Source: Myxococcales bacterium
Lineage (GTDB): Bacteria; Myxococcota_A; Bradymonadia; REDH01
Length of the DNA: 64,000 nucleotides
NCBI GenBank assembly: GCA_020633625.1
Contig: JACKDJ010000020.1
Coordinates: 1 to 64,000 of the forward strand
Direction: 5' to 3'
Below the pieces are notes generated by a model. It did not search any database and was not told the DNA's origin. It saw nothing but the letters and a program-made list of their open reading frames with translations. A program made the position numbers and the translations under genes. Below are positions 44,554-56,362 of the stretch, one piece after another (the stretch's first letter is position 1; each line of letters starts with the position of its first letter).

Positions 44554-45250
44554 GGAACTCCGCACGCCGGTTTCTGGAGTACTCGGTGCTGACGGGCATC
44601 TCGGCGCCGTAGCTGACGACAGAGAGACGGTCGGCGCTGACGCCCATGCGTGTGAGGTAGTCGCGGACGGCGCGCGCGCGCTGCTCGCCGAGGGCGAGGT
44701 TGTACTCGGTCGAGCCGACCGCGTCGCAGTGACCCTCGATCTGCGTGCGCCACGAAGGGTTTCGCGCGAGCTGCTCGGCGTGTGCGTTCAGCGTGCGGCG
44801 CGCGGCGTCGTCGAGGGTCGCGGAGTCGAAGCCGAAGTAGATGGGCGAGAACTCGTAGTTGGTGACGACCGGCTCGCCGGCGTTCCGGTCCTCGCGAACC
44901 TCGACGATCGACTCGGTGATGTCGCGGACGCGGTTGCAGTCCTCGGCGTTCTCGATCGCGACCTGCCGCGCGCGGTCCGCTTGCAAGCGCGCGGCGTCGG
45001 CGAGCTGGCGTGCGCGCGCGTAGTCGCGATCCGCGAGCGCGGCCTCGGCCTGCGCCATCAGGTTGCGGGCGGCGCCGACCTCGGCGGGCGCGCACGGCTC
45101 GGCGTCGAGCGCGCCGTCTACGGCCAGCCGGGCAGACTCCATCGCGTCGACGGGGGGCTTTCCGCCGCAGCCACCGGTGATGGCGAAGGCGAGCGCGAGC
45201 GCGGCGGCCGCGACGACGCGGCCCAGACGTGTGGCGTGTGTGGTCATCAC
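44540..45250 (-). CDS. pal: Peptidoglycan-associated lipoprotein (Pal-like)
   Basis: The precursor has 236 aa with lipobox TGGC (C28). The C-terminal OmpA-like domain has YFGFDSATLDDAARRTL and GHCDAVGSTEYNLALGEQRA, which bind peptidoglycan. The N-terminal half is a helical, Ala-rich region of DUF4398 type. It anchors the outer membrane to peptidoglycan and interacts with TolB. It starts 2 nt after the tolB stop. Confidence 0.9.
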   Translation of the reverse strand: MMTTHATRLGRVVAAAALALAFAITGGCGGKPPVDAMESARLAVDGALDAEPCAPAEVGAARNLMAQAEAALADRDYARARQLADAARLQADRARQVAIENAEDCNRVRDITESIVEVREDRNAGEPVVTNYEFSPIYFGFDSATLDDAARRTLNAHAEQLARNPSWRTQIEGHCDAVGSTEYNLALGEQRARAVRDYLTRMGVSADRLSVVSYGAEMPVSTEYSRNRRAEFRVRR

Positions 45251-45252
45251 GA

Positions 45253-46593
45253 TCAGCGCTCCCAGACGGGGGTCTCGTAGGTGCCGGACAGGATCTCGAA
45301 CTGAGCCTGTCCATCAGAGGTCATCACGTAGAGGGCGCCGCCGGAGCCGCCCCGGGTCGAGGTGAACACGAGGTAGCGACCGTCGGGTGACCAGCTCGGG
45401 TGCTTGTTGTCGCCCTGGTCCTGCGTGAGCCGCTCGATGTAGTTGGTGCCGGGCTCGACGGTGAAGATGTCGAAGCGGTTCGCGCTGTCGCGGCCGGTGA
45501 AGGCGATCCGGTCCCCGCTCGGCGACCAGTCGGGCTCCGTGTTGTAGGCGCCGGCGAAGGTCACGCGGTGCTGGTTGGAGCAGTCCGCGTTCATGACGAA
45601 GATCTGCGGCCCGCCGCTGCGGTCCGACGTGAAGGCGATCTGCGAGCCGTCGGGCGACCACGTGGGCGAGGTGTCTTCGGCGTCGTTGTCGGTGCAGCGT
45701 CGGACGATGCTCTGACCCGTCGCGTCGAGGATGTAGATCTCGGAGTTGCCGTGCACCGTAAGCGTGATCGCGACCTCGCCGGACGGCGAGACGTCGGGGC
45801 CGCTGTTGATCCCGGGGCGGTCGGAGAAGACGCGCGCGTTGTTGTAGCCGACGAACACGTCCGGGTTCCCGTGCGCATACGACGTGTACATGACCTGCCC
45901 GCCGGCGCCCCAGCGGGGCAGCAGGTTGATCGTCGAGTTGTTGGTGATCGCCTCGACCCACGAGCCGTCCATGCCGGTCGCGTAGATCTGCTTCATGTTC
46001 GACGAGTTTCGCCCTGTGAAGGCGATCCGAGAGCCGAAGATCCCCGCCGAGCCGCTGTAGTACTCGATGACGAGGTTCACGAAGCGGTAGACCTCGCGCA
46101 TCACTTGGTCGCGCCCGACCACGCCGCTGTCGTAGCCGATATCGATCTCGGCGTGCGAGTCGACGTTGTAGAGGCGGAAGTCGAGCGAGACCTGGTTGCC
46201 GGTCTCGCTGAACGCCGTCTTGATCAGCGCCGACGCGCCGACGTTGTACCAGCGCGTGAAGTCGATCGTCGACGCCACCATCCCCTCGTTCGACGCGTCG
46301 AAGTAGAAGCGGTCGGGACCGTAGACGTTGAAGAACCCGGAGATCTCGAGGCAGCGGCGGATTGTCTCGCCGATCTGCCCCCGAAGTCCGTTGGTGTCTG
46401 TCGGGCCGACGTCGTACGTGTCGGGGACGGCGATCGGGGTCAGGAAGCGCGTTCCGCCCGGCTGAACCGGCGGCAGGATGATCGTGCCGTCGGCCGGGGC
46501 CGCGTCGGTCTGTGCGTGCGCCGCTTGCGGCATGAGGCCGGCCGCGAGCAGGAGCGCGGCGGCCAGCAGGAACGTCTGCAGTCGTGCTTTCAT
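45253..46593 (-). CDS. tolB: Tol-Pal system protein TolB
   Basis: The precursor has 446 aa from ATG 46593, with a Sec signal ending near AQAHA-type residues (MPQAAHAQTD). The beta-propeller shows repeated SPDGxxIxFxSxRxG units (TSPTWSPDGSQIAFTSDR, EPDWSPSGDRIAFTGRD, HPSWSPDGRYLVFTSTR). TolB is periplasmic and bridges Pal and TolA. A 173-nt gap separates it from the tolA/tonB-like gene, so a separate promoter is possible although none is obvious. Confidence 0.92.
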   Translation of the reverse strand: MKARLQTFLLAAALLLAAGLMPQAAHAQTDAAPADGTIILPPVQPGGTRFLTPIAVPDTYDVGPTDTNGLRGQIGETIRRCLEISGFFNVYGPDRFYFDASNEGMVASTIDFTRWYNVGASALIKTAFSETGNQVSLDFRLYNVDSHAEIDIGYDSGVVGRDQVMREVYRFVNLVIEYYSGSAGIFGSRIAFTGRNSSNMKQIYATGMDGSWVEAITNNSTINLLPRWGAGGQVMYTSYAHGNPDVFVGYNNARVFSDRPGINSGPDVSPSGEVAITLTVHGNSEIYILDATGQSIVRRCTDNDAEDTSPTWSPDGSQIAFTSDRSGGPQIFVMNADCSNQHRVTFAGAYNTEPDWSPSGDRIAFTGRDSANRFDIFTVEPGTNYIERLTQDQGDNKHPSWSPDGRYLVFTSTRGGSGGALYVMTSDGQAQFEILSGTYETPVWER

Positions 46594-46766
46594 CGAATCT
46601 CTCGGTGGGGGCGCGGCGTGGGCGGCAGACGGAGGGTGGAGGTGGAACGCAGGCGTGACGCCGGGTACTCCCCACGCTGTCGTACACCTACACGATGCGC
46701 GACTCAAATTCGCGGCGGGCGCGCCGACCACGCCGGCGTGGCGGCGCGGCGACGGCGTGGCGGTCC

Positions 46767-47579
46767 TCAGCGGCCCGGGCGAACGGGGATCTGGAAGCCG
46801 TTGCGGATGACGGCCTCGCGCAGCTCCTCATTCGAAATCGACGAGAGGCGAAGGCGCTCGGAGCCGAGCCTGAACCGGTTGAGCATGGACTCGACGGCGC
46901 TGTCGAACGCCGGATTTCCGCTTCGGTTCACGAAGTCCCACGACACGACGCGACCCTCGGCGGTGACCCGCACGTTCACGTCGACGCGAAGTCGGGTGTA
47001 CTCCTCTTCGGTGAGCGCCGCGGGTCGGCGGAGCGCACGGCTGAGCTGGTTCACGAGTCCCGCGAACTGGTTCGCCTGCGCCGATGCGGACAGGCTCGTG
47101 CCGCCCGCGAAGCCGTCGGGGCTGCCGATGCGCGGCCGGTTGTTCGTCGGACGGTTCGGGTTCGTCTCGCCTCGATCGCGCCGCTCGGGGAGGTCGCGGT
47201 TCGACGGCTCCGGGTTGGGCCGGTTCTCTTCGCGTCGACGCTCGACGGGCGCGGGCTCGGGATGAAGGACGACCGTCTCCTGGTCGGGCGCCGCGGTCTC
47301 GGTCTCTGGCACCGGCGCCGGGTCGGGGTTGTCGTCGACCTCGGGCGCCTCTTCGGGGTTGGCGATCCAGGGCAGCTCCCCCTCGGTGGGCATGACGTCG
47401 CCGAGCATCAGGAGCTCGGCGCTGATCACTGGCGCGATGACGGGCGCGTCGGCGCTGTCGTCGTCTCCGAAGATGTTGGCCATGACGAGGAGACCGACGA
47501 ACGCGGAGTGCGCGAAGAACGTCAGCGCGGCGCCGATGGCGATGCCGGTGCTGTCGGGGCGCTCTGCGACGGTGCTCAT
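46767..47579 (-). CDS. TolA/TonB-like protein
   Basis: The protein has 270 aa. One membrane helix near the N-terminus (about residues 14-36) is followed by a Pro/Glu/Arg-rich periplasmic stalk (about 60-160). A C-terminal TonB/TolA-type domain follows (RVDVNVRVTAEGRVVSWDFVNRSGNPAFDSAVESML). It transmits energy from the TolQ-TolR proton channel to TolB/Pal. Its stalk is far shorter than E. coli TolA. It starts 10 nt after the tolR stop. Confidence 0.85.
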   Translation of the reverse strand: MSTVAERPDSTGIAIGAALTFFAHSAFVGLLVMANIFGDDDSADAPVIAPVISAELLMLGDVMPTEGELPWIANPEEAPEVDDNPDPAPVPETETAAPDQETVVLHPEPAPVERRREENRPNPEPSNRDLPERRDRGETNPNRPTNNRPRIGSPDGFAGGTSLSASAQANQFAGLVNQLSRALRRPAALTEEEYTRLRVDVNVRVTAEGRVVSWDFVNRSGNPAFDSAVESMLNRFRLGSERLRLSSISNEELREAVIRNGFQIPVRPGR

Positions 47580-47589
47580 CGGGATCGGC

Positions 47590-48120
47590 TCACGGCGTCG
47601 GGGCAGTCGGAGCGGTGAGTAGCTCGGGGTTGGTCACCATTCCGACGTTGGTAACGCCAGACATGCGGATTCGGTTCATCGCGCCGACGACAAAGCCGTA
47701 CGGGATGCGGGTGTCGGCCAGCAGGTAGAGCGACTCCTGCTCCTGCAGGCGGGGGTTCGTGCCGAGCTTGGCCTGGAGCTCGGCGAAGCAGGGCTCCCAG
47801 GCGTCGGGCCAGAGGTTCGAGTCGGTGATGCCGACGGTGCCGCTGCAGTCGGTGATCGTGTCGCTCCCGAGGGTAATGCGCAGGCTCGCGTCGATCGTGA
47901 GGATGAGCTTGTCGGTGTTGGCGAGGTCGACGGTGGTCGGGTTCTCGCGCGTGACCGGGAGGTTGAGGTCGACGAGCCGCTCGGACTCGTCCTTCACGAT
48001 CAGCGGGGTCGAGACCATGAAGATGATGAGGAGCACCAACATGACGTCGACGAGGGGCGTCACGTTGATGTCGGAGATCGCTTTCTTTCGTCCGGCGCCG
48101 CCGCCGACCGACATGCCCAT
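47590..48120 (-). CDS. tolR: Biopolymer transport protein ExbD/TolR
   Basis: The protein has 176 aa. The motif DINVTPLVDVMLVLLIIFMV contains the proton-carrying Asp in the single membrane helix. The C-terminal periplasmic part (LLADTRIPYGFVVGAMNRI) is ExbD/TolR-like. It works with TolQ as stator. Its periplasmic region is a little longer than usual and has an extra segment with two cysteines (TITDCSGTVG and WEPCFAE), which could form a disulfide. Confidence 0.9.
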   Translation of the reverse strand: MGMSVGGGAGRKKAISDINVTPLVDVMLVLLIIFMVSTPLIVKDESERLVDLNLPVTRENPTTVDLANTDKLILTIDASLRITLGSDTITDCSGTVGITDSNLWPDAWEPCFAELQAKLGTNPRLQEQESLYLLADTRIPYGFVVGAMNRIRMSGVTNVGMVTNPELLTAPTAPTP

Positions 48121-48136
48121 GGTGGCTCCGGCGGTG

Positions 48137-48868
48137 CTACTTGAAGAAGTGGCGCTTCACGATGTTCAGGAAGTCGTTGGAGAAGTTCTCCATGTCGACC
48201 GACAGCGTGTGGATGCGGGCGTTGAGGAAGTTGTAGGCGACGACGGCGGGGATGGCCGCCATGAGGCCGATGGCCGTCGCGATGAGCGCTTCGGCGATCG
48301 GGCCGGCGACGACGTCGATCGAGGTCTGGCCTGCCTCGGCGCCGTGCAGGTTCATGAACGCGATCATGATGCCCCAGACGGTGCCGAACAGGCCGACGAA
48401 CGGCGCGGTAGAGCCGACGGTGGCGAGGAACGGGGTGAGCTGCTCGAGCTTCGCGGTCTCGGTCGACATGGCGCGGCGGAGGGCGCGCTCGACGTTCTCG
48501 GTGCCGCCGAGCTGCGTGCTCATCGTCGACTCCGACTCCTGGGCGCGAAGCTTGCGGAGCTCGACGTAGCCCGCCTGAAAGACCTGGCTGACGGGCGACT
48601 GCGAGAGCCGCTCGGCCTGCGCGAAGATCTCGTCGAACTTCTTCGACATCCAGAACACGTCCTGGAACAGCCGCGACTGCGCTTCGGCGCGCCGAATGCC
48701 GACGTACTTGTAGCCGATGATGAACCACGACACGACCGAGGCCGCGACGAGGATGAGCAGGACGAAGAGGACCATCCCCGACGCCTGCGAGATCAGCGAC
48801 AGGATGGACGTCGGAGCCGTCGGCTCCTCGGTCTGCGCAACCACCAGGTCGACCCAGCTCACGTTCAT
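48137..48868 (-). CDS. tolQ: MotA/TolQ/ExbB proton channel protein
   Basis: The protein has 243 aa with three membrane helices, one near the N-terminus and two in the C-terminal half. TAPFVGLFGTVWGIMIAF and the following GPIAEALIATAIGLMAAIPAVVAYNFL are the family core. It is the first gene of tolQ-tolR-tolA-tolB-pal-ppx. A promoter candidate lies at 48918-48947. Confidence 0.92.
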   Translation of the reverse strand: MNVSWVDLVVAQTEEPTAPTSILSLISQASGMVLFVLLILVAASVVSWFIIGYKYVGIRRAEAQSRLFQDVFWMSKKFDEIFAQAERLSQSPVSQVFQAGYVELRKLRAQESESTMSTQLGGTENVERALRRAMSTETAKLEQLTPFLATVGSTAPFVGLFGTVWGIMIAFMNLHGAEAGQTSIDVVAGPIAEALIATAIGLMAAIPAVVAYNFLNARIHTLSVDMENFSNDFLNIVKRHFFK

Positions 48869-48917
48869 CCGAAGCGCTCCGTCGGTTCCGGTCCGTGGGC
48901 GAGCTCGCCCTCGCGCG

Positions 48918-48947
48918 GCCTTACTACGCCGAGGGCTGCCCGGTCAA
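48918..48947 (-). promoter_or_regulatory. Candidate promoter of the tol-pal operon
   Basis: The minus strand has TTGACC (48947-48942) and, after 18 nt, TAAGGC (48923-48918), about 50 nt before tolQ. TAGTAA at 15 nt is an alternative -10. The match is moderate. Confidence 0.4.
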
Positions 48948-49094
48948 GAACGGCGAGATTCGGTAAACGCTTGTATTTCAGGGATATAGCAGCGGGTGAC
49001 CGGGAGGACTCCGGCGGCGGAGGCGGCCATCCGCCCGCGACGCATGCACGGCATCGCCCTTACATCGTGAGGGGGGGCGGGCGTTTGGTAGCGG

Positions 49095-50198
49095 CTACCG
49101 CGCCCCAACCAACGCCAACTGCAGCCCCGCCCAGACGCGGGTGAATGCGCCCTGCTCTACTCGAAGATCAACGCCGACGCGCCCTCGCGGGACTATGCCC
49201 AGACGCCCCGAGAGGACGCCTAGCGCCGGCGTGATGCTGCCCGCCAGGGAGTCGTGGCGGTGGGCGTAGCCGAGGCCCACATACACGCCTACGTTCGCGT
49301 CGAAGCCGAGCTCCGTCTCTACCGGGAGGGTGAACGTCCGCTGGTCGCCCTCGAACCGGTGGCCGAAGGCGTCGAAGAATGCGTAGTCGAGGGCGGCAGA
49401 GGTCGCCAGCCGCCACTGGAGCCCGCGCAGCGCCGCGACCAGGTCGCCGGCGTCTAGCAGCAGGACCGTGTCGGCGGCGACTTGTGTGCGGCCGGTTCCA
49501 CCCGATGCCTCGTGCTCGTCGAAGCCGGATGCGCCCACCTGAACATACGAGACGCCGAGGTGCCCGACCGGGGCCCGGTAGCCGCCCCCGACCCCGATCC
49601 GGCGGTAGTTCAGGTCGAAGCCGGCCTCGACGAACGGCAACACCGTCCAGCGTGTGCTCACGATCGGCACCCGGACGACGCCGAGGCTGGTCACCGGGAG
49701 ACCGCGGGCCGCTAGCGCCGTGAAGTAGACCTCGGCCGAGACGCCGGGGAGTTCGTGTGTGTTTGGCGGCAAGCGCACGCCGGTTCCTTTGAACGCGCCA
49801 ACGACGTCGGCGAACCAGGCCGCGACGTAGGCGCTGGCGGCTGCGGCCGCGAGCGCGCCACCTGCCTCGCGCGCCGCCTCGTTCCTCGAGCCCGCGCCGC
49901 GCAGCAGCAGCCCCGCCGCGAGCCCCGCGCCAGAGGTAGCCTGCGCCAGCGTCAGACGACGAGCGGTCTCTCGCTCTCCCGCCGACCAGTGGCCCACCCC
50001 GGTCCAGACTGGTCCCAGTGACAGGGCGAGAAAGCCAGCGCCGAGGTGGCCCGGGGTCGCTCGCTCCTCGTCGAACTCCCACCCATCGGCGCTGAGCGCC
50101 TCGTCGGACTCCGCGCCGGGGTCGCGAGCCTGCGCCCTGATCGCGCCTGGGGCCAGCCCGAGGGCGACCGCGACGGCTAACGCGCTACTCCAGCGCAA
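49095..50198 (-). CDS. Exported beta-rich protein, possibly outer membrane
   Basis: This protein of about 367 aa starts at TTG 50198 (MRWSSALAVAVALGLAPG); an ATG at 50252 would add 18 residues and overlap the upstream gene by 68 nt. The N-terminus is a signal peptide ending near AIRAQA. The later part has alternating Gly/aromatic beta strands (VPIVSTRWTVLPFVEAGFDLNYRRIGVGGGY) such as occur in small outer-membrane barrels. I do not recognise a family. It is transcribed right after the LpoA-like lipoprotein and shares 14 nt with it at this start. Confidence 0.55.
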   Translation of the reverse strand: MRWSSALAVAVALGLAPGAIRAQARDPGAESDEALSADGWEFDEERATPGHLGAGFLALSLGPVWTGVGHWSAGERETARRLTLAQATSGAGLAAGLLLRGAGSRNEAAREAGGALAAAAASAYVAAWFADVVGAFKGTGVRLPPNTHELPGVSAEVYFTALAARGLPVTSLGVVRVPIVSTRWTVLPFVEAGFDLNYRRIGVGGGYRAPVGHLGVSYVQVGASGFDEHEASGGTGRTQVAADTVLLLDAGDLVAALRGLQWRLATSAALDYAFFDAFGHRFEGDQRTFTLPVETELGFDANVGVYVGLGYAHRHDSLAGSITPALGVLSGRLGIVPRGRVGVDLRVEQGAFTRVWAGLQLALVGAR

Positions 50199-52143
50199 CG
50201 AACCGCCCGCCGCGCACCGTCGCGAGGTGCGGCGCCGCGACAGGATTGCCATCGCGGTCGAACGCGACCGGGCTCACGACCCCTCCGCGGCCAGTTGTGT
50301 GGAGCTCGCGCGCCACCGCCGTCGAAGTGTCGAGCCGCGCGTCGACGAGCAGCCCACGCACACGCTGGGCCGCGTCGAACGCGAACGCCTCAACCGTTCC
50401 CGCCGACCGGCCGAACGTGAACTCGAACCGGTCGGCAAACTCGCGTGCGTCGCCTGCGGCCAACTCCGAGTCGAACCAGTAGGGGATGATCGCTCCGTCC
50501 AGATACCGCGACGAGTTCAAGAGCAGCGTCTCCGTCATCGCGAAGCTGTTGAGAACCACTTCGACGCGCCGCGCGAGCCCCGCGCCAGGGGCGCCAATCT
50601 CGGCCGCCGCCAGGTGTGCGACCGCCGCCGCCGCCTGCGCGTCTGCCAGCGCCAGCACCACGACGTCGGCGCGCGTCGAGACGACGCGGCGCGCGAGCGC
50701 GTCGAGCTGCTCGGCGTCGTAGCCAGACTCCGCGCTGCGCGGGTCGTACGACGCCCGCTCGACGACCGTCGCACCGGCGTCCTGTGCCGCCTGCGCCGCT
50801 CCCTCCGCGAACGCGCCGAGGTACTCGGCGGCGCCCCCATCGTCGATGACGAAGACGCGCGCCGCTCCGCGCTCCAGCGGGCCTCCGATCGCGACGCGCG
50901 CCTCTGCGCCGGCGTCGATCATCCAGCGGAACGTGTCTCCCCGCGACGATGTGAACGACGACGGCGACAGCGTGATCAGCGGCACGTGAACGTCGGCTGC
51001 CACGCGCCGCGCCTGCTCGGCGAGGTTCGACTCGATGGGGCCGATGATGGCCGCTACGCCCAGGTCGGCGAGCTCGCGCACCGCGTTCTCCGCGCCTTCT
51101 GGGGTGCCGAACGTGTCGCGGATGACGGCGGTGGAGCGACCCTCGCGGTCTTCGAACGACCGCTGCGCGAGCAGGACCGCGCCCAGCGCAGCGCGGCCAG
51201 CGCGGCGGTTGGGTCCAGACAGGCTAAGGACCACTCCGTAGCGCAAGGCGGCGCCCGCCGTGGCGTCGTCGAGTCCGTCGAGGGCCGCCGACACGCGATC
51301 GCCGAGCCCGAGCTCGTCGGCGCTCGGCGACGCCTCCATCAGCGCGTTGCGAGCGTCTTCCGTGCGGGACTCGGCGACGAGCGCGGCGGAGTAGGCTTCG
51401 GCGGTCGTCGCCGCCGGGAACCCGCCCTCGCGCGCGAGACCCGCGAGCTCGCGCTCCGTAAGCAACCATTGGACGTCGGCGGCGCGCTCCACCGCGTATT
51501 GTCGCAGCGTCGGATCCCCGGTGGCGGCGACCAACCCGAGGTCGCCGAACGCGTCGGCGACGTCGCCGCTCGTCAGGCGCGACTCGGCGAGGAGCGAAGC
51601 CAGCAGCGGCGCGTCGCCCGGCGCGACCCACTCGACGGCCACGCGGATGTCGGGCGCGATCGCGCGCGCGGCCGAGATGCGGACGTGCGCGGCTGCGAGG
51701 TCCCCGCGAAGCGCCTCGACGAAGCCGAGGTAGAGGCCCGCCGCGTCGCGCGCCGCCGCGCCATCCGGATGGTCGACCAGCGACTGGAAGGTCGCGCTCG
51801 CACCAGGCAGATCCCCAAGCTCGGACAGACACCGCCCGACGTACAGCTCCGCACGCACCGCGTTGGGGTCGGTCGGGAACTCGGCGCCGAAGAGGCGAAA
51901 CGCCTCGAGGGCAGACTCGGTGCGGCCGGAAGCGAAGAGCTCGGTCGCTTCGACGAACCGCCGGTTGGCGTCGCCGTCGTTGCTCGCCGGAGCGGGCGGA
52001 CCGACCTCTACCCAGGTCGGGTCGGGCCGCGTCTGCCCGCCGCACGAGACGAGGGCGACCGCGAACGCGGCCACTGCGGCCGTCAGGCGCGGCGAGGTCC
52101 CCCGCGAACGAGGTGGGCGAGTTGCTGAGAGGTCGCGGGTCAT
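50185..52143 (-). CDS. LpoA/YraM-like receptor lipoprotein
   Basis: The precursor has 652 aa with lipobox LVSC (C34). Residues about 60-290 form a tetratricopeptide-like helical domain. Residues about 300-650 have a type I periplasmic-binding fold (YGVVLSLSGPNRRAGRAALG, AIIGPIESNLAEQARRVA, VPLITLSPSSFTSS). This TPR-plus-receptor layout is that of LpoA/YraM, which activates penicillin-binding proteins, but branched-chain amino acid receptors look similar. Location is the periplasmic face of the outer membrane. Confidence 0.7.
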   Translation of the reverse strand: MTRDLSATRPPRSRGTSPRLTAAVAAFAVALVSCGGQTRPDPTWVEVGPPAPASNDGDANRRFVEATELFASGRTESALEAFRLFGAEFPTDPNAVRAELYVGRCLSELGDLPGASATFQSLVDHPDGAAARDAAGLYLGFVEALRGDLAAAHVRISAARAIAPDIRVAVEWVAPGDAPLLASLLAESRLTSGDVADAFGDLGLVAATGDPTLRQYAVERAADVQWLLTERELAGLAREGGFPAATTAEAYSAALVAESRTEDARNALMEASPSADELGLGDRVSAALDGLDDATAGAALRYGVVLSLSGPNRRAGRAALGAVLLAQRSFEDREGRSTAVIRDTFGTPEGAENAVRELADLGVAAIIGPIESNLAEQARRVAADVHVPLITLSPSSFTSSRGDTFRWMIDAGAEARVAIGGPLERGAARVFVIDDGGAAEYLGAFAEGAAQAAQDAGATVVERASYDPRSAESGYDAEQLDALARRVVSTRADVVVLALADAQAAAAVAHLAAAEIGAPGAGLARRVEVVLNSFAMTETLLLNSSRYLDGAIIPYWFDSELAAGDAREFADRFEFTFGRSAGTVEAFAFDAAQRVRGLLVDARLDTSTAVARELHTTGRGGVVSPVAFDRDGNPVAAPHLATVRGGRFVALE

Positions 52144-52192
52144 CGAGGCGCGAGGCTAGCGACGCGCACACGCGCGTTCAAGCGAGGCCGAC

Positions 52193-54760
<2,568 letters not shown>

Positions 54761-54900
54761 GGTTGGCTCGACGAGTGAGAAGGCGCCGCCACTCTAGCAC
54801 ACCCGCGCTCGGCGCGCGCGGAGGTTGCACGCGATCGCGCCCACCGCTAGGACGGCGCGGTCGGCGGCTCGGCGGCGTCGACGGTCCACCCTGGCGGTTC

Positions 54901-55497
54901 GTGACACGGCACAAGTCCCAAGACGAGCGGCGCGCACAGATCCTGGCGGCGGCACGGCGGTGCTTCATCCGGACCGGCTATGCTCACACGCGCGTCGACG
55001 ACATCGCTGCCGAAGCGGGGCTGTCGAAGGGCGGCGTGTACTTTCACTTCCCGTCGAAGCGCGAGATCTTCGACGCGCTTTACGCCGAGCAGCAGGGGCG
55101 AACCGCCGCGGTGATCGGCGAGGCTGCGGCACCCTCGGAGAGCGCCACCGAGCGGCTGGCGCGCCTCGGCGCCGCGCTCGTGCAGAATTTCGGCTCCGAC
55201 GACAACGACCATGGCAAGTTCCTGATCGTTCTCGCCGAGATGGGTATCCGCGAGCCGGACGTGCTCGCGCAGGTCGCGTCGGCACACTGGCGCTACGTCG
55301 ACGTGCTGGCGAAGGCGATCGACGACGGGACGAAGTCGGGCGAGCTTCGCGCCGTCGACCCGAAACTGGTGGCGCTGTGCCTGAAGCTGATGGTCGACGG
55401 TGTCGAGCAGGCGCTGGCGCTCGGCTACGAGTTCGACCGCGACGCGTTCGTCGCGAGCAGCCTCGACCTGCTCTTCAACGGGCTGCGGGCTCGGTAG
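54901..55497 (+). CDS. TetR/AcrR-family transcriptional regulator
   Basis: The protein has 198 aa from GTG 54901 (MTRHKSQDERRAQILAAARR). The N-terminal helix-turn-helix (ILAAARRCFIRTGYAHTRVDDIAAEAGLSKGGVYFHFPSK) is typical; the C-terminal ligand domain is variable. It is divergent from the MopE-type lipoprotein, which could be its target. Its 3' end overlaps the convergent MscS gene by 23 nt. The ligand is unknown. Confidence 0.85.
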   Translation: MTRHKSQDERRAQILAAARRCFIRTGYAHTRVDDIAAEAGLSKGGVYFHFPSKREIFDALYAEQQGRTAAVIGEAAAPSESATERLARLGAALVQNFGSDDNDHGKFLIVLAEMGIREPDVLAQVASAHWRYVDVLAKAIDDGTKSGELRAVDPKLVALCLKLMVDGVEQALALGYEFDRDAFVASSLDLLFNGLRAR

Positions 55498-56362
55498 ATT
55501 CGCCCGGGTCGGCGGGCCTCTTCGGCGCGAGCCCAACCGAAGCGGCGTCGACGATGACGCGCACCGGATACGGCGCTGTGAACCCGTCGCCATAGACGCG
55601 TCGCTGGATCTCCTCGAGGACGGAGCTCTTCATCTCGAGGAAGTTCTCGCGGGCGGCCCAGACGGAGAACTGCACGGCGACCGACGACTCCTCGAACGCG
55701 TCGACGAAGACCATAGGGGTTGGCTCGTCGAGGCAGAGCGGGTTCTCGGAGGCGAGCGCGAACAGCGCCTCGCGTAGCGGTGCGACCGCGGCTCCGTACG
55801 GGACGTTCAGGCGCACGTCGAGCCGCCGGATGGGGAAGTGGCTAACGTTGGTGATTTGCGACTTGAGGAGCGTCTCGTTGGGGATCCGGACGAGCAAGTT
55901 GTCGAAGGTGCGGAGCTTCACGGAGAGCAGGTCGATGCTCACGACCTCGCCGGCGATGCCCTCGACCCGGATCGCGTCTCCCACGCGGAACGGCTGCTCC
56001 GCGAGGAGAAACACCCCGGAGATCACGTTCGAGGCCGACGTCTGCGAGGCAAAGCCGATCGCCACGGTCGCGATGCCGGCGGTCCCGACGAGGACGCTCG
56101 CGTCGACGCCGGCCTGGTGGAGCGCGACCATCGTCGTGACCGTGCCCAGCACCGCGAACACGAGGCGATCCGCTACAAGCCCGGCCTGCGCGCTGCGGGC
56201 GCGCCGAAACGCGCGTCCGGTTCCAGTCGCGACGAGCCGCGCGATCGCGAAGCCGAAGACGAAGACGGCGAGCGCGGTCAGCAGCGCGACGCCGCTGGTC
56301 GACGGCTCTCCGGTGGCCGACGCGAGCAACGGAGCGGCGGCGGCTGTCAGACCCCCGCTCAT
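55475..56362 (-). CDS. MscS-type mechanosensitive channel
   Basis: The protein has 295 aa from ATG 56362, overlapping the upstream DUF432-like stop (ATGA). Membrane helices occupy about residues 20-110. The pore-lining helix and beta domain show GIATVAIGFASQTSASNVISGVFLLAEQPFRVGDAIRVEGIAGEVVSI, the MscS core. It releases solutes on hypo-osmotic shock. Coupling to the DUF432-like gene suggests joint regulation. Confidence 0.88.
   Translation of the reverse strand: MSGGLTAAAAPLLASATGEPSTSGVALLTALAVFVFGFAIARLVATGTGRAFRRARSAQAGLVADRLVFAVLGTVTTMVALHQAGVDASVLVGTAGIATVAIGFASQTSASNVISGVFLLAEQPFRVGDAIRVEGIAGEVVSIDLLSVKLRTFDNLLVRIPNETLLKSQITNVSHFPIRRLDVRLNVPYGAAVAPLREALFALASENPLCLDEPTPMVFVDAFEESSVAVQFSVWAARENFLEMKSSVLEEIQRRVYGDGFTAPYPVRVIVDAASVGLAPKRPADPGESTEPAAR

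Noticed and set aside
50227..52128. Long plus-strand open frame opposite the LpoA-like gene
   Set aside because: Its product is Arg/Glu-rich with no motifs. It is the typical shadow of a high-GC third-position gene; the opposite strand has a clear lipoprotein and domains.
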